Below, piece by piece: positions 1-9,404 of a stretch of 61,813 nt of DNA. This DNA comes from a bacterium. GTDB lineage: Bacteria > Desulfobacterota > Deferrisomatia > Deferrisomatales > Deferrisomataceae. Every line of letters starts with the position of its first letter. Positions within the stretch are counted from its first letter, which is position 1. The translations under genes were made by a program, and so were the position numbers. The stretch is taken from the NCBI GenBank assembly GCA_027021615.1, contig JALUTY010000018.1, positions 1-61,813 on the forward strand, in the 5' to 3' direction. The notes beneath the pieces are model-generated. The model was not told the DNA's origin. It worked only from the letters and a program-made list of their open reading frames with translations, and did not search any database.

Positions 1-222
1 CTGATGAAGAGGTACGGCTACCCCAAGTACCCCGAGCACAAGGCGATCCACGACCGGTTCAAGAAGGAGTTCGAGGCCCTGGCCGCCGACAACGGGAAGC
101 GGGCGGGGAGCCTGTCGCTCACCCTCGAGGTGCAGAACAAGGTCGTGGACTGGCTGCGCAAACACATCATGAACGTGGACGTGAAGATGGCGGCTCAGCT
201 GAAGGAGAAGGGAGCAGCCTGA
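1..222 (+). CDS. Bacteriohemerythrin, C-terminal part (cut by window edge)
   Basis: The frame is open from base 1 and ends at a TGA at 220-222, so only the last ~73 residues are present. Two hemerythrin signatures are visible. HKAIH gives the HxxxH pair of one helix, and HIMNVD gives the C-terminal HxxxxD pair that ligates the di-iron centre. Hemerythrins are four-helix-bundle proteins that bind O2 reversibly through a non-heme di-iron site, and in anaerobes often serve in O2 sensing or delivery. Whether this is a stand-alone ~130-residue protein or the end of a longer fusion cannot be seen. A hairpin follows the stop. Confidence 0.8.
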   Translation: MMKRYGYPKYPEHKAIHDRFKKEFEALAADNGKRAGSLSLTLEVQNKVVDWLRKHIMNVDVKMAAQLKEKGAA

Positions 223-255
223 CCGGCTCGCGCCCCGGGGGGGGCGATCCGGACC

Positions 256-285
256 AACGCCGCGTCCCCGTGGGGGCGCGGCGTT
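256..285 (+). terminator. Hairpin after hemerythrin gene, terminator-like
   Basis: AACGCCGCG and CGCGGCGTT form the arms of a strong GC hairpin 34 bases after the hemerythrin stop. It lacks a clear U tract (TTCGCTCGTT follows), so intrinsic termination is likely but not certain. Confidence 0.5.
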
Positions 286-409
286 CGCTCGTTCAGGGCC
301 CGGAGGGAGCGGAGAGCTTGCGGTGCCCCCGGGCTGTGGTAAGGGGTACCGGCGGACCCGGCCCCGGGGGGAGGATGCGGATCGTTCCGCACCGGAGAGG
401 AGCGCGATC

Positions 410-1906
410 ATGAGAACGTCGAGATCGTTGGCCGTGGCTCTCGTGCTCGTCCTGACGGCGGTGGGTGCGATGGCCGCAAAGGCACCGGTGAGCGAGGACA
501 CGGAGGCGTGCATCGGATGCCACGAGGAGGTCACCCCTGGCATCGTGGCGGACTGGCGTCGCAGCCGGCACGCCCACACCACGCCCGGGGAGGCGCTGGA
601 CCGGCCGAAGCTCGAGCGCAGAGTCTCGGCAGCCTCCGTGCCCGAGGCGCTCCGGACCGTGGTGGTGGGCTGCGCCGAGTGTCACACCCGCAACCCCGAC
701 GCCCACCCCGACACCTTCGACCACAACGGGTTCCGGGTGCACATCGTGGTCACCCCGGCCGACTGCGCCACCTGCCACCCCGAGGAGCGCGAGCAGTACG
801 GCCGCAACCTCATGGCCAACGCCCACGACAACCTGATGGGCAACCCGCTGTACGGGGCGTTGGTGGCGGCGGCGGCCGGGCCTACCACGTACAACGGGCA
901 GGGGTTGGTGGTGAGCCCCCCCGACGAGCGGACGCTCGGCGACGCCTGCCTCGCCTGCCACGGAACCCGAGTCACGGTCGAGGGCATGGAGACCCGCGAC
1001 ACGGCCATGGGCGAGATGGAGTTCCCGAGGCTCCGGGGCTGGCCCAACCAGGGGGTGGGCCGGATCAACCCCGACGGCACCAAGGGGGCCTGCACCTCGT
1101 GCCACACCCGCCACCGGTTCTCGATCGAGGAGGCCCGCGAGCCGGACGCCTGCGAGCAGTGCCACAAGGGGCCGGACGTGCCGGCCTACAAGGTGTACGA
1201 GGCGAGCAAGCACAACGCCGTGTACCAGTCGTCCAGGGGCTCGTGGGACCTCGAGGCCGTTCCCTGGGTGGTGGGGCGGGACTTCACGGCGCCCACCTGC
1301 GCCACCTGCCACGCGAGCCTCATCGTGAGCCCGGGGGGTGAGGTGCTCGCGGCTCGCACCCACGAGATGGCCGACCGGCTGAAGCACCGCCTGTTCGGGC
1401 TGCCCTACGCCACGGCCCACCCCCGCTCGGGCGACACCACGGTGATTCGGAACAAGGGGGGGCTCTCCCTCCCGTCGGAGCTGTCCGGGGAGCCGGTGGC
1501 CGAGTTCCTGATCGACGGGGCCGAGCAGGCCCGGCGGGAGGCCCGGATGCGCTCGGTGTGCTCGGGGTGCCACAGCGGCCAGTGGATTCGGGGTCACTTC
1601 GAGCGGCTGGAGAACACCGTGCGGACCACCAACGCGCTGACGCTCGAGGCCACCAAGATCCTGCTGCGGGCCTGGGAGTCCGGGCTGGCCCGGGGGCCCG
1701 GTCAGGGCGGGAACCCCTTCGACGAGGCCATCGAGAAGATGTGGGTGGAGCAGTGGCTGTTCTACGCGAACTCCACCCGGTTCGCCTCGGCCATGGCCGG
1801 CGCGGACTACGGGGTGTTCGCCAACGGCCGGTGGTACCTGCAGAAGAACCTGGCCGTCATGAAGGACTGGCTGGGGTTCCTGTCGCGGCCCCCGACGGGC
1901 CGGTGA
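410..1906 (+). CDS. Octaheme c-type cytochrome, hydroxylamine oxidoreductase (HAO) family
   Basis: The ATG at 410 is chosen because GGAGAGGAG lies just upstream and the first residues (MRTSRSLAVALVLVLTAV) form a signal peptide. The 498-residue product has eight CxxCH heme sites near residues 34, 88, 119, 180, 227, 247, 297 and 384. Their spacing, the opening CIGCHEE, the stretch around HRFSIEEAREPDACEQCHKG and the C-terminal ADYGVFANGRWY block resemble HAO-family octaheme cytochromes. In nitrifier HAO a tyrosine in that C-terminal block cross-links to heme 4 and favours oxidation. Members in anaerobes often act as hydroxylamine or nitrite reductases. Direction and substrate cannot be read here. 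The protein is probably periplasmic. Confidence 0.8.
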   Translation: MRTSRSLAVALVLVLTAVGAMAAKAPVSEDTEACIGCHEEVTPGIVADWRRSRHAHTTPGEALDRPKLERRVSAASVPEALRTVVVGCAECHTRNPDAHPDTFDHNGFRVHIVVTPADCATCHPEEREQYGRNLMANAHDNLMGNPLYGALVAAAAGPTTYNGQGLVVSPPDERTLGDACLACHGTRVTVEGMETRDTAMGEMEFPRLRGWPNQGVGRINPDGTKGACTSCHTRHRFSIEEAREPDACEQCHKGPDVPAYKVYEASKHNAVYQSSRGSWDLEAVPWVVGRDFTAPTCATCHASLIVSPGGEVLAARTHEMADRLKHRLFGLPYATAHPRSGDTTVIRNKGGLSLPSELSGEPVAEFLIDGAEQARREARMRSVCSGCHSGQWIRGHFERLENTVRTTNALTLEATKILLRAWESGLARGPGQGGNPFDEAIEKMWVEQWLFYANSTRFASAMAGADYGVFANGRWYLQKNLAVMKDWLGFLSRPPTGR

Positions 1907-1914
1907 CCGGGGGT

Positions 1915-1943
1915 TTGGCCCAGGGGGCGGGTCGCGGTATCAT
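1915..1943 (+). promoter_or_regulatory. Candidate sigma70-type promoter for the thioesterase
   Basis: TTGGCC (1915-1920) and TATCAT (1938-1943) are separated by exactly 17 bases, about 43 bases before the downstream ATG. This is a motif match by eye, with no transcript evidence. Confidence 0.45.
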
Positions 1944-1985
1944 TCGCGGCCGCTTTTTTCCACGAAACGGGAAGGAGAACGCCCC

Positions 1986-2417
1986 ATGCCCCACGTCACC
2001 AGGATCAAGGTCCGGGGGTACCACCTGGATCTCTACGGACACGTCAACAACGCCCGGTACCTGGAGTTCCTCGAGGAGGGCCGGTGGAGCTGGGTGGAGG
2101 AGCGCGGAGACCTGGCCGGGTTCATGAAGGGGGGGTACGGGTTCTCCGTGGTGAACATCAACATCAACTACCGCCGGCCCGCCTTCCTGGGCGACGAGCT
2201 GGAGATCCTCACCTCCCTGAAGGGGCTGGGGAACCGCTCGGGCGTGGTGCGCCAGGTGGTGCGCCTGGCCGGCACCGACACCGTGGTGGCCGAGGCCGAC
2301 GTGACCTTCGTGGTGGTGTCGGCCGAGACCGGCCGGGCCGTGCCCCTGGAGGGGGAGGTGCGGGCCCTCCTGGCGGGGTTGGAGGCGGACCGCAGCGGGG
2401 ATTCGGCGGAGTCGTAG
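1986..2417 (+). CDS. Acyl-CoA thioesterase, FadM/YbgC hotdog family
   Basis: A 143-residue single hotdog-fold protein. Its N-terminal block DLYGHVNNARYLEF is the hallmark of the 4-hydroxybenzoyl-CoA thioesterase/FadM/YbgC group, in which the Asp of DxxGHVNN is catalytic. It probably hydrolyses an acyl-CoA thioester in the cytoplasm; the acyl group cannot be predicted. The ATG follows GGGAAGGAG. The gene stands alone with a candidate promoter upstream and a bidirectional terminator downstream. Confidence 0.85.
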   Translation: MPHVTRIKVRGYHLDLYGHVNNARYLEFLEEGRWSWVEERGDLAGFMKGGYGFSVVNININYRRPAFLGDELEILTSLKGLGNRSGVVRQVVRLAGTDTVVAEADVTFVVVSAETGRAVPLEGEVRALLAGLEADRSGDSAES

Positions 2418-2443
2418 CCTCCTTGGGCCGTGCCCGGGAAAAA

Positions 2444-2473
2444 AAAGGAAGGGCCCCGAGGGGCCCTTCCTTT
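2444..2473. terminator. Bidirectional intrinsic terminator
   Basis: AAAGGAAGGGCCC (2444-2456) pairs perfectly with GGGCCCTTCCTTT (2461-2473) around a 4-base loop. A-rich sequence precedes it and TTTCTT follows, so it can end transcription from both convergent neighbours, the thioesterase and the giant lipoprotein. Confidence 0.85.
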
Positions 2474-2494
2474 CTTGCAGATGGGGTTTCCGGC

Positions 2495-5400
2495 TTACGG
2501 GGGGCCGAGGGTCCACGAGGTGCGTTTCCACGCCATCTCCTCCACGGCCGGCACCTCCATCAGGTCGATCGGCTGCCACCCGTAGGACGAGATCTCCTCG
2601 AGGGTGCCGCCCTCCCGGAGGACCTCCCGGACGAAGGCGTCGTAGCCGCCCGTCAGGCGCATGCAGGTGACCCGGGCCGTGACCTTGCTCACGGCATCCG
2701 TGGCGGGGTAGGTCTGGGTGTCGGTGCTTCCCTCTCCCCCATAGGTCACGGTCATCTCGGGCAGGGGGTAGTCCAGGGTGAGCTCGGTGACCGAGCCGTC
2801 CGTCAGGCAGTTCTCCGACCGGGTGCGGTCGGCCCACCCGTCGCCGTTCGTGTCGAACTCCACGTCCACGTCCACCGCGCAGGCGTCGGCGTTCGAGGCC
2901 TGGTAGCGTACCGTGACCGTCTTGCCCTCGGTGTCCACGGTGATCTCCGGATCCGACACGGTCACGGCCACGCCCGGCGCGGCGAGGTCCAGGGGGTCGG
3001 GCAGCGCCTCGGGCGCCCAGGAGCGGTAGAACCCGAACCCGTCCCGTTGGTCCGTGCCGTCGAACATCAGGTGCACCGTGCTCTCGTCCTGCACCGTGAG
3101 CACCGACCCGGTGGCGGCGGCGCCCTCGGACACACTCTGCATGGACCGCACCCGGATCCCCGACGCCCCCACAACCTCCGCCCGTAGATGGCCTGGGGGC
3201 GCGTTCTCCAGCCCCAGGGGAGACTCCGGGTCGAGCCCCGAAAGATCCACGGGCACGGGGTCGGACGCCCCCACCGTGTCCGCGTCCAGGGAGACCTCCA
3301 CGGTCCAGTAGGAGCCGTCGTCGAGCACGGCGGCGAACTCCAACGTGTAGTCCGCCCCCGGCACCACCGGGATCCGGACCCTGCCCTGGTCATCCTGGGG
3401 AAGCGCGTGGGTCTCCCCGAACCGGAGCTCCATCCCGTCGACGAGGATCGCCACGTCGGACAGCTCGACCTGGATGCCGGCGGGCGAGGCGATCTCCAAC
3501 GACCGCAGCGCCACCGCGTCCGCCTCGCCCAGGGAGAACGCGTCCTCCCCGGAGCTCTTGAACCCGAAGTACTCGTAGTCGCAGGTGTACGTGGAGTCGT
3601 TCCACTGACCCAGCATAGCGAGCAGGTTCACCCGCCCGTCCGACGTCGTAAAGCCCCACAGCGGCTCGATGTCCAGGGAGGACAGCGGGGAATCCACGTT
3701 CGACCCCCAGTACCCGAAGTTGCGGGGCCACTGCCCGTGGAGGAGGAGCCCGCAGCTGTAGGCCGCAGGGAACCGGACCGTGCGTGACGAGCCGGTCTCC
3801 CAGGAGTCCAGACCCACCTCATACGTGCCGGGGGTCTCGATCTGGACCAGGGTGTCGGACACGTTGCCCCAGCTCTCTCCGTGGAACCCGTAAAACGCCG
3901 GCCCCGCAAACGTCAGCTGGGAGCTCAGCCCCTGCAGGTCCTCCGAGTTCACGGCCGCATCGTCCACCGGAGTGCTCGCAAACCACAGGCCTCCGCCGTG
4001 GCCGATCACGTCCGACAGGGCGTCGAAGTCCACCTCCGGTCCGAGGCCGTCGGACCGGACCTCCTTGAACTGGAACACCACGCCCGCTTCGTCCGGATCC
4101 AGGACGTACACCGTGACGCTCTTGGTCGAGCTCTGGCCCGCGTCGTCGGTGACCTCCGCGGTCAGCGTGTAGGTGCCCGGGTCCTGGAAGGTATGGGATA
4201 GGGTGGCGCCCGATCCGATCGGTTCGTCGTCCAGGTACCACGCGTACCCGGTGATCTCCCCGTCGTCGTCGGCCTCGGCCGTTGTCGTGACGTCCAGGGG
4301 GGCCACGCCCGAACCGGGCTCCACCCGAACGGACACGATCGTCGGCGGCCGGTCCTGGACCAGCACCGGCACCGAGGACGAGGCAGTGAGCCCGCCCGCA
4401 TCCGTCACCTCCACCCGCACGGTGTGGGTGGCCTCCGCCTCGAAGGCATGGGTGAAGGTGCTCGCGGTGCCGGCGCTCACGGGCTCACCGTCCACGAACC
4501 ACCGGTAGTACAGGCTCTCGCCCTCCCGGGCGTCCGGATCCTCGGCATCCGCAGCAAACGTGACCTCCAGCGGCGGTCGGCCCGAGGCGGGGTCGGCCGT
4601 GAGGGCGTGGATCACCGGCGGGTCGGCCGTGACCGTCACGGCGTACGTGGCCGTGGACACGACCCCCCGGCTGTCCTCCGCCTCCACCCTCACGGTGTAG
4701 GAGCCGGCCTCCGCAAAGGTCCACGCGGCCTGCAGCGGATCGTCCGTGGGAACCGGCCGGAACCCGCCCTCCGGGCCATCCACGCTCCACCGGACCTCCG
4801 CCACCTCTACGCCCTCCGGCACCGCGGCCCCCAGGGTCACCACGTCGCCCGCCCGGGCCGTGGGCTCGTCCACCCCGTCCGCGCGGCCCACCTCCAAGAG
4901 TACCGGGGAGTAGGCCTGGAAGCTCACCTCCCGCACCACCTTGTGGGCCTCGGCCGTCTCCTGGGCGTTTCGAATCTCGACCCCCACGGTGTGTTCGCCC
5001 TCGGTGTCCGGGGTGTAGGTGAACGCTGGGCTCGTGCCCTCCCCCTGGTCCACGCCGTCCACGAGCCACCGGAATCGCAGGTCTGCATCGTCGGGCTGGG
5101 TGGTCACCTCCACCGAGAGCGCCACCTCGTCGCCCACGAGCACCCAGCCGCCGGAGGCGGCAAAGGCATCCAGGGGGTCGCCGTTCACCCGGAGCTCGCC
5201 GTCGAACGGAGCCGTGACCTCGATCACCCGTGAGAGCGACGCGCTCATCCCCCTGGCATCCTGGGCCCACACCGACACCGTGTAGCTGCCCGGCTTGTCC
5301 AGAACGAGGGGGATGGCCCCGTCCTCGGGGAGTTCCGCGTTCCAGGCGATCGTCTCGGACCACCACCACCGGTTGCCCGACCGGTAGGTCACCGAGTACG

Positions 5401-8400
5401 TGCCTTCCGCGATCGAACCGCCCCCTTCCTCGTACCCGCCGGGGCCGTTGTCGCTCTTGACCTGCACGGTCACGTCCAGGCCGGGGGCGTCCCCGGCCGG
5501 GAGCTCCACCCAGGTGTTGCCGTCCTCGTCTTGGTGAAGCGCGTCTTCCGGCAGGGACACCTCGAACCGCAAGGGGTAGAGCACGTGCACCGTGGTGGTG
5601 AGGGCCGTCTCGAGCCCCCGGGAGTCCACCGCCTTGTAGGTGACCGCGTAGTCCCCGGGGTCGGTGTAGCGGCACGCGGGGAGGTCCCAGACGCTGGCGG
5701 CCTCGGCCGGGGATTCGCCGTTGCCGCAGTCGAGCTCGAAGTGGTCCAGGTCGCCGTTGGGGTCTCGGAACCAGACCCGCCCGGCCATCCACACGTCCAC
5801 CCGCTCTTGCCATCCGTCGGTGTCCGCATCGTACGCCCGGTACAGGGACACCACGTACTCGTCGTCGAGCCCGCCGCCCGCCACTTCCGGCGGAACCGGG
5901 TTGGGTTCCACAGTGAACTCGGCGGTTTCCCGGTCCGTGAGCCACGTGCGATCCGTCACCGAGGCGGTGACCACGCACCGGAGCGTGCCCTCGAGCAGGG
6001 TGTAGGCCGGGTCGGTGCCGATGGACCAGGTTCCGTCGGGCTCGGCCCTCACGGCCAACCAGCGGCGGGTGCCCGCCTCGTCCGAGCAGTCCAAGGTGAT
6101 GTTGCGGGAGCGGATCGTGTCGTCGCCGTCGGGGTCTGATGCCTCCAGGGTGACGACCGCGGATTCGCCGGCCTTCACTTCCGCCGGCGTAACCGTGAGC
6201 GCGTCGATCGAGGGCGGGGTGCTCTGCACGTCGATTCCCAGGTCCACCACCCGGGGCGGCACCGTGTCGTCGTCCGCCACGGACAGGGTCACCCGGAGGG
6301 TGTACCGGCCCAGGTCCACGTCGTCTCCCACCGTGAACGAAAACGACTCACCCGACCCTTCCTCGATCGGCACCGCTTCGTCGGACACCCAACCCCGGTA
6401 CAGGGCGTAGGAGATCGCGAGCGTCCGGCCGGTGGCGCTTCCGGCCCACTCGTCCGGGCGAACGGTCAGCGACTCCCCCCGCCGGAGCCTCGTCAGCCAG
6501 GGCACGTTCCCGTAGTCCACCGTCACCTGGTCCTGGACCTCGATCGTTCCCAGGTCCAGGGCCCCCTCCTGGAGCGTACCGCTTCCACCCAGCCCGAAGG
6601 ACGGCAGCTGGTACGGCACCCACGTGGAGTCGGCAAACCACGAGATCTCGCCCTCGAACCGCCCGTCGGGGCCGGTGCGCAGCTCGGTGCCGGCCACCAC
6701 CACCGGCACGTCCGGCAGCGGTGTGCCCCCCGTGCTCTGCACCAGCCCCTGCACGGTCACGTTGGGCTCCAGGTCCAAGGTCCAGGTGCCCAGGTAGAGC
6801 GCCGGGGCCTGGGGGCTGCCGGGCCCGAACGAGGTCACCGTCGGAACAGGGATGAACGAGGCGTCCACGCCCAGATCCGACCGGCCCTCCAGCGGCACCC
6901 AGTCGCTGCCGTCGTAGTACTCCAGCATGACCACCGCGTCCCCGCCCACGTACTCGGGCTTCCCGGGCCAGTCCTCCACCGGGTGGAACTCGCCCTGGTC
7001 GTCGAAGTAGCCCCATTGGTACCGCCGCATGCGCGACGCCCCGAGCAGGAGCCCGCCCAGTTCGTCGTACGAGGCCAACACCTCGTCCGCCACGTCGTCC
7101 ACCGCGGCCGCCTCCTCCTCGGGGGTCTGCGGATCGGGCTCGGTGAGCGGCGCCGCCCGGGCCACACGCCGGTTCAGGCGGCTGCCCAGGGTGCTGGCGA
7201 GGCTCTTGATGTTCTCCATGGTCTCCCGGAGCTGTTTGGCCAGGTTCCAGAAGTCGCGCCAGCTTCCCGTCCCTTTTTTGTACGCCCGGTAGGCTTGAAG
7301 GGCCTGGGAGGCCAGCTCCTTGGCCGACTTGATCTGACCGGGAATCTCGCCGAGCTCCTGGGCCACGCCGTCGGTGTTCGCCACAACGTCCAGGAACTCC
7401 AGGCCCTTGGTGGCCGCGTACTCGAAGTCCAGGTTGGTAGGGTTGTAGGCGTCCACCGCGATCTGCATCAGGAACGCGGTGACCTGCTTGGCCTTGGACG
7501 AGCGGTTCACCGCCTCGGCCGCGGCCGCCACGGCCCCCTTGCAGAGGTCGGGGGTCTTGGAGCAGTCCAGCCCCTCGGTGTTGATGAAGGCGTCGTTGAT
7601 CTCCTTGCTCCGGAAGATCTCCATCAGTCCCCGTTTGAACTCGCTTTCCTCCGAGGAGATCTCCACCATCTGGTTCTCCTCGTAGCGGCGTAGGGCCTCC
7701 AGAAGGGCGGTCAGGGCGTCGGGGTTCTTGGAGTGCATCACGGCGTACAGGTACCGGGAGCGTTCCTCGGCCGAGATGCTCCGGTCCAGCACCCTGCGGA
7801 TGATGCTGTCGGCCGTGGCCGCCCGGTAGGTGTGGAGGTTGGGGTCGGGGCGGTTGCTGTAGTCCGAGGTCCGGCCGCCGCGCCTCGTGCGCACGCGCAC
7901 CGAGACGTTCCTCACGCGGTTACCGTTCCGGTCCCGGAGCCTGGCGTGGTAGCTGACCGAGTACCCGGACCGGTCGCAGTTCCAGGTGGTAAAGTGGTGC
8001 ACCGTTCCCACCCCGAACACCGGGGTGTCGGTGTCGTCCCCGGCCCGGAGCCGCGCGAGGTCGTCCTGGGTGAGCACGTTTCCGTACGGGTCCTCGATAT
8101 GGCCGTAGGCCGGGCTGCCGTCGGTCGTGCGGTGGAGTCGCCAGGTTCCTGCTGCTTCGTCATAGTAGAAGAGCGGAATCTCCACCTCAGGGGTCTCGGG
8201 ATCCTCGTCCACCAGCGTCTCGTACGCCTCGGCCGGAATCGCGATCCGGATCCGGATGTCCCGGTCCCGGTCGGTGGGGTCGGTGAGGAGCTTGTTGCCG
8301 AGCTCGTCGTATAGGGTGATCTCGGAGGCGGCGTAGGTGCTGAGCACCTCCACCGGGCTGTCGCCGGAGCCCTCGGCCTTGAAACCGCCGGGCATGGTGT

Positions 8401-9181
8401 CGGGGTCGTTGGCCGTGTCCAGGTAGGCCACGCTTGCGTACAGTTGCTGGGTGCCGGCCGGTAGCTCCAACCCCCGCAGGCTGAACGACATCCGGGCGAG
8501 CTCCTGGCCGGCGCCGGAAGAGGGCGAGGGCTCGGAGCCCCAGAACACCCGTGCCGCGCGGCGGCCCGTGGCCCGGTCGCGTACCAGGCTCACGGTGACC
8601 GTGCGGTCGGTGTCGAGCACCACCCGACCCGCGCGTGCCGGCGAGGCCGACACCCCGCCCAGGTCCACCGCGGCCACCGCGCCCTCGGACAAGACCGGGT
8701 CCATCAGGATGGACCCCTCGACGTCCTCGTACCGCTTCACAAAGGTGCTGTACCCGGGCTTCTCCACCCGGACCTCCACCGTCTTGCCCGCGGCTTCGGC
8801 CGGCAGGCTGACAACGAAGCCGCCGCTTTCGTCGGTGCGCACGGTGAACACCTCGGTCTCCGGGGCGAACAGGCCGTCCCCGTCCAGGTCCACCGACACC
8901 CGCACGACCACGTTCTCCACGGCCGAGAGGTCCGATCGGGCCAGGCGCGCCGCGCCGGCGCTGGACAGATCCCGGACCGTTCCGGACACGGTCAGGGCGC
9001 TCTCGGCCGTGGGCGCCGTCGAGGGTTGGGTTCCTCCTGCTGACCCCCCGCCTCCGCCCCCACACCCGGCGGCGGCCAAGACGAGCAGGGCGACCAGTCC
9101 GAGCCGCATCCGCGGGGAAAGGACGGCCCGCTCTGCGCGGGTCCCCCGCACCGATCCGCTTGTCGGCAGTTTCCACACCAT
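2495..9181 (-). CDS. Giant PKD-domain surface lipoprotein (2228 aa)
   Basis: The ATG at 9181 follows a strong GAGGAGAGGAG site. The signal sequence has a long basic lead, a hydrophobic core and a lipobox (LAAAGC) with Cys at about residue 40, then a Gly/Ser linker. A carboxypeptidase-regulatory-like beta-sandwich lies at about residues 77-165. The middle (about 400-950) has no fold I recognise. Ig/PKD-like modules run from about 990 on, the clearest at about 1520-1610 and 1610-1695 (phrases such as PPTIVSVRVEPGSG and HTFQDPGTYTLTAEV). The last ~500 residues are an unassigned beta-rich region. I infer a lipid-anchored, probably surface-exposed adhesin or scaffold. No enzymatic motif is visible. 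It is monocistronic and divergent from the membrane LuxR-type regulator. Confidence 0.8.
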   Translation of the reverse strand: MVWKLPTSGSVRGTRAERAVLSPRMRLGLVALLVLAAAGCGGGGGGSAGGTQPSTAPTAESALTVSGTVRDLSSAGAARLARSDLSAVENVVVRVSVDLDGDGLFAPETEVFTVRTDESGGFVVSLPAEAAGKTVEVRVEKPGYSTFVKRYEDVEGSILMDPVLSEGAVAAVDLGGVSASPARAGRVVLDTDRTVTVSLVRDRATGRRAARVFWGSEPSPSSGAGQELARMSFSLRGLELPAGTQQLYASVAYLDTANDPDTMPGGFKAEGSGDSPVEVLSTYAASEITLYDELGNKLLTDPTDRDRDIRIRIAIPAEAYETLVDEDPETPEVEIPLFYYDEAAGTWRLHRTTDGSPAYGHIEDPYGNVLTQDDLARLRAGDDTDTPVFGVGTVHHFTTWNCDRSGYSVSYHARLRDRNGNRVRNVSVRVRTRRGGRTSDYSNRPDPNLHTYRAATADSIIRRVLDRSISAEERSRYLYAVMHSKNPDALTALLEALRRYEENQMVEISSEESEFKRGLMEIFRSKEINDAFINTEGLDCSKTPDLCKGAVAAAAEAVNRSSKAKQVTAFLMQIAVDAYNPTNLDFEYAATKGLEFLDVVANTDGVAQELGEIPGQIKSAKELASQALQAYRAYKKGTGSWRDFWNLAKQLRETMENIKSLASTLGSRLNRRVARAAPLTEPDPQTPEEEAAAVDDVADEVLASYDELGGLLLGASRMRRYQWGYFDDQGEFHPVEDWPGKPEYVGGDAVVMLEYYDGSDWVPLEGRSDLGVDASFIPVPTVTSFGPGSPQAPALYLGTWTLDLEPNVTVQGLVQSTGGTPLPDVPVVVAGTELRTGPDGRFEGEISWFADSTWVPYQLPSFGLGGSGTLQEGALDLGTIEVQDQVTVDYGNVPWLTRLRRGESLTVRPDEWAGSATGRTLAISYALYRGWVSDEAVPIEEGSGESFSFTVGDDVDLGRYTLRVTLSVADDDTVPPRVVDLGIDVQSTPPSIDALTVTPAEVKAGESAVVTLEASDPDGDDTIRSRNITLDCSDEAGTRRWLAVRAEPDGTWSIGTDPAYTLLEGTLRCVVTASVTDRTWLTDRETAEFTVEPNPVPPEVAGGGLDDEYVVSLYRAYDADTDGWQERVDVWMAGRVWFRDPNGDLDHFELDCGNGESPAEAASVWDLPACRYTDPGDYAVTYKAVDSRGLETALTTTVHVLYPLRFEVSLPEDALHQDEDGNTWVELPAGDAPGLDVTVQVKSDNGPGGYEEGGGSIAEGTYSVTYRSGNRWWWSETIAWNAELPEDGAIPLVLDKPGSYTVSVWAQDARGMSASLSRVIEVTAPFDGELRVNGDPLDAFAASGGWVLVGDEVALSVEVTTQPDDADLRFRWLVDGVDQGEGTSPAFTYTPDTEGEHTVGVEIRNAQETAEAHKVVREVSFQAYSPVLLEVGRADGVDEPTARAGDVVTLGAAVPEGVEVAEVRWSVDGPEGGFRPVPTDDPLQAAWTFAEAGSYTVRVEAEDSRGVVSTATYAVTVTADPPVIHALTADPASGRPPLEVTFAADAEDPDAREGESLYYRWFVDGEPVSAGTASTFTHAFEAEATHTVRVEVTDAGGLTASSSVPVLVQDRPPTIVSVRVEPGSGVAPLDVTTTAEADDDGEITGYAWYLDDEPIGSGATLSHTFQDPGTYTLTAEVTDDAGQSSTKSVTVYVLDPDEAGVVFQFKEVRSDGLGPEVDFDALSDVIGHGGGLWFASTPVDDAAVNSEDLQGLSSQLTFAGPAFYGFHGESWGNVSDTLVQIETPGTYEVGLDSWETGSSRTVRFPAAYSCGLLLHGQWPRNFGYWGSNVDSPLSSLDIEPLWGFTTSDGRVNLLAMLGQWNDSTYTCDYEYFGFKSSGEDAFSLGEADAVALRSLEIASPAGIQVELSDVAILVDGMELRFGETHALPQDDQGRVRIPVVPGADYTLEFAAVLDDGSYWTVEVSLDADTVGASDPVPVDLSGLDPESPLGLENAPPGHLRAEVVGASGIRVRSMQSVSEGAAATGSVLTVQDESTVHLMFDGTDQRDGFGFYRSWAPEALPDPLDLAAPGVAVTVSDPEITVDTEGKTVTVRYQASNADACAVDVDVEFDTNGDGWADRTRSENCLTDGSVTELTLDYPLPEMTVTYGGEGSTDTQTYPATDAVSKVTARVTCMRLTGGYDAFVREVLREGGTLEEISSYGWQPIDLMEVPAVEEMAWKRTSWTLGPP

Positions 9182-9404
9182 GGATCCTCTCCTCTCCTCG
9201 GGACGGGGCCGCCGGCCAGGCCGGCGGACGGGAAGGGTCTGGCACCCCCAACCGGAACTCTGTATCGGACGCCGAGGACGGCCGAAAAGTCATCCACCGT
9301 GTCACTCGCCGGAAATCGTGTCGCCCACGGTGTCGTCCAGGAGGTGTTGGGGGCTCACGTGCTTTGCTTGTATTCCTCGTTTTCTTGAGGGTAAAGTGTC
9401 AGCC

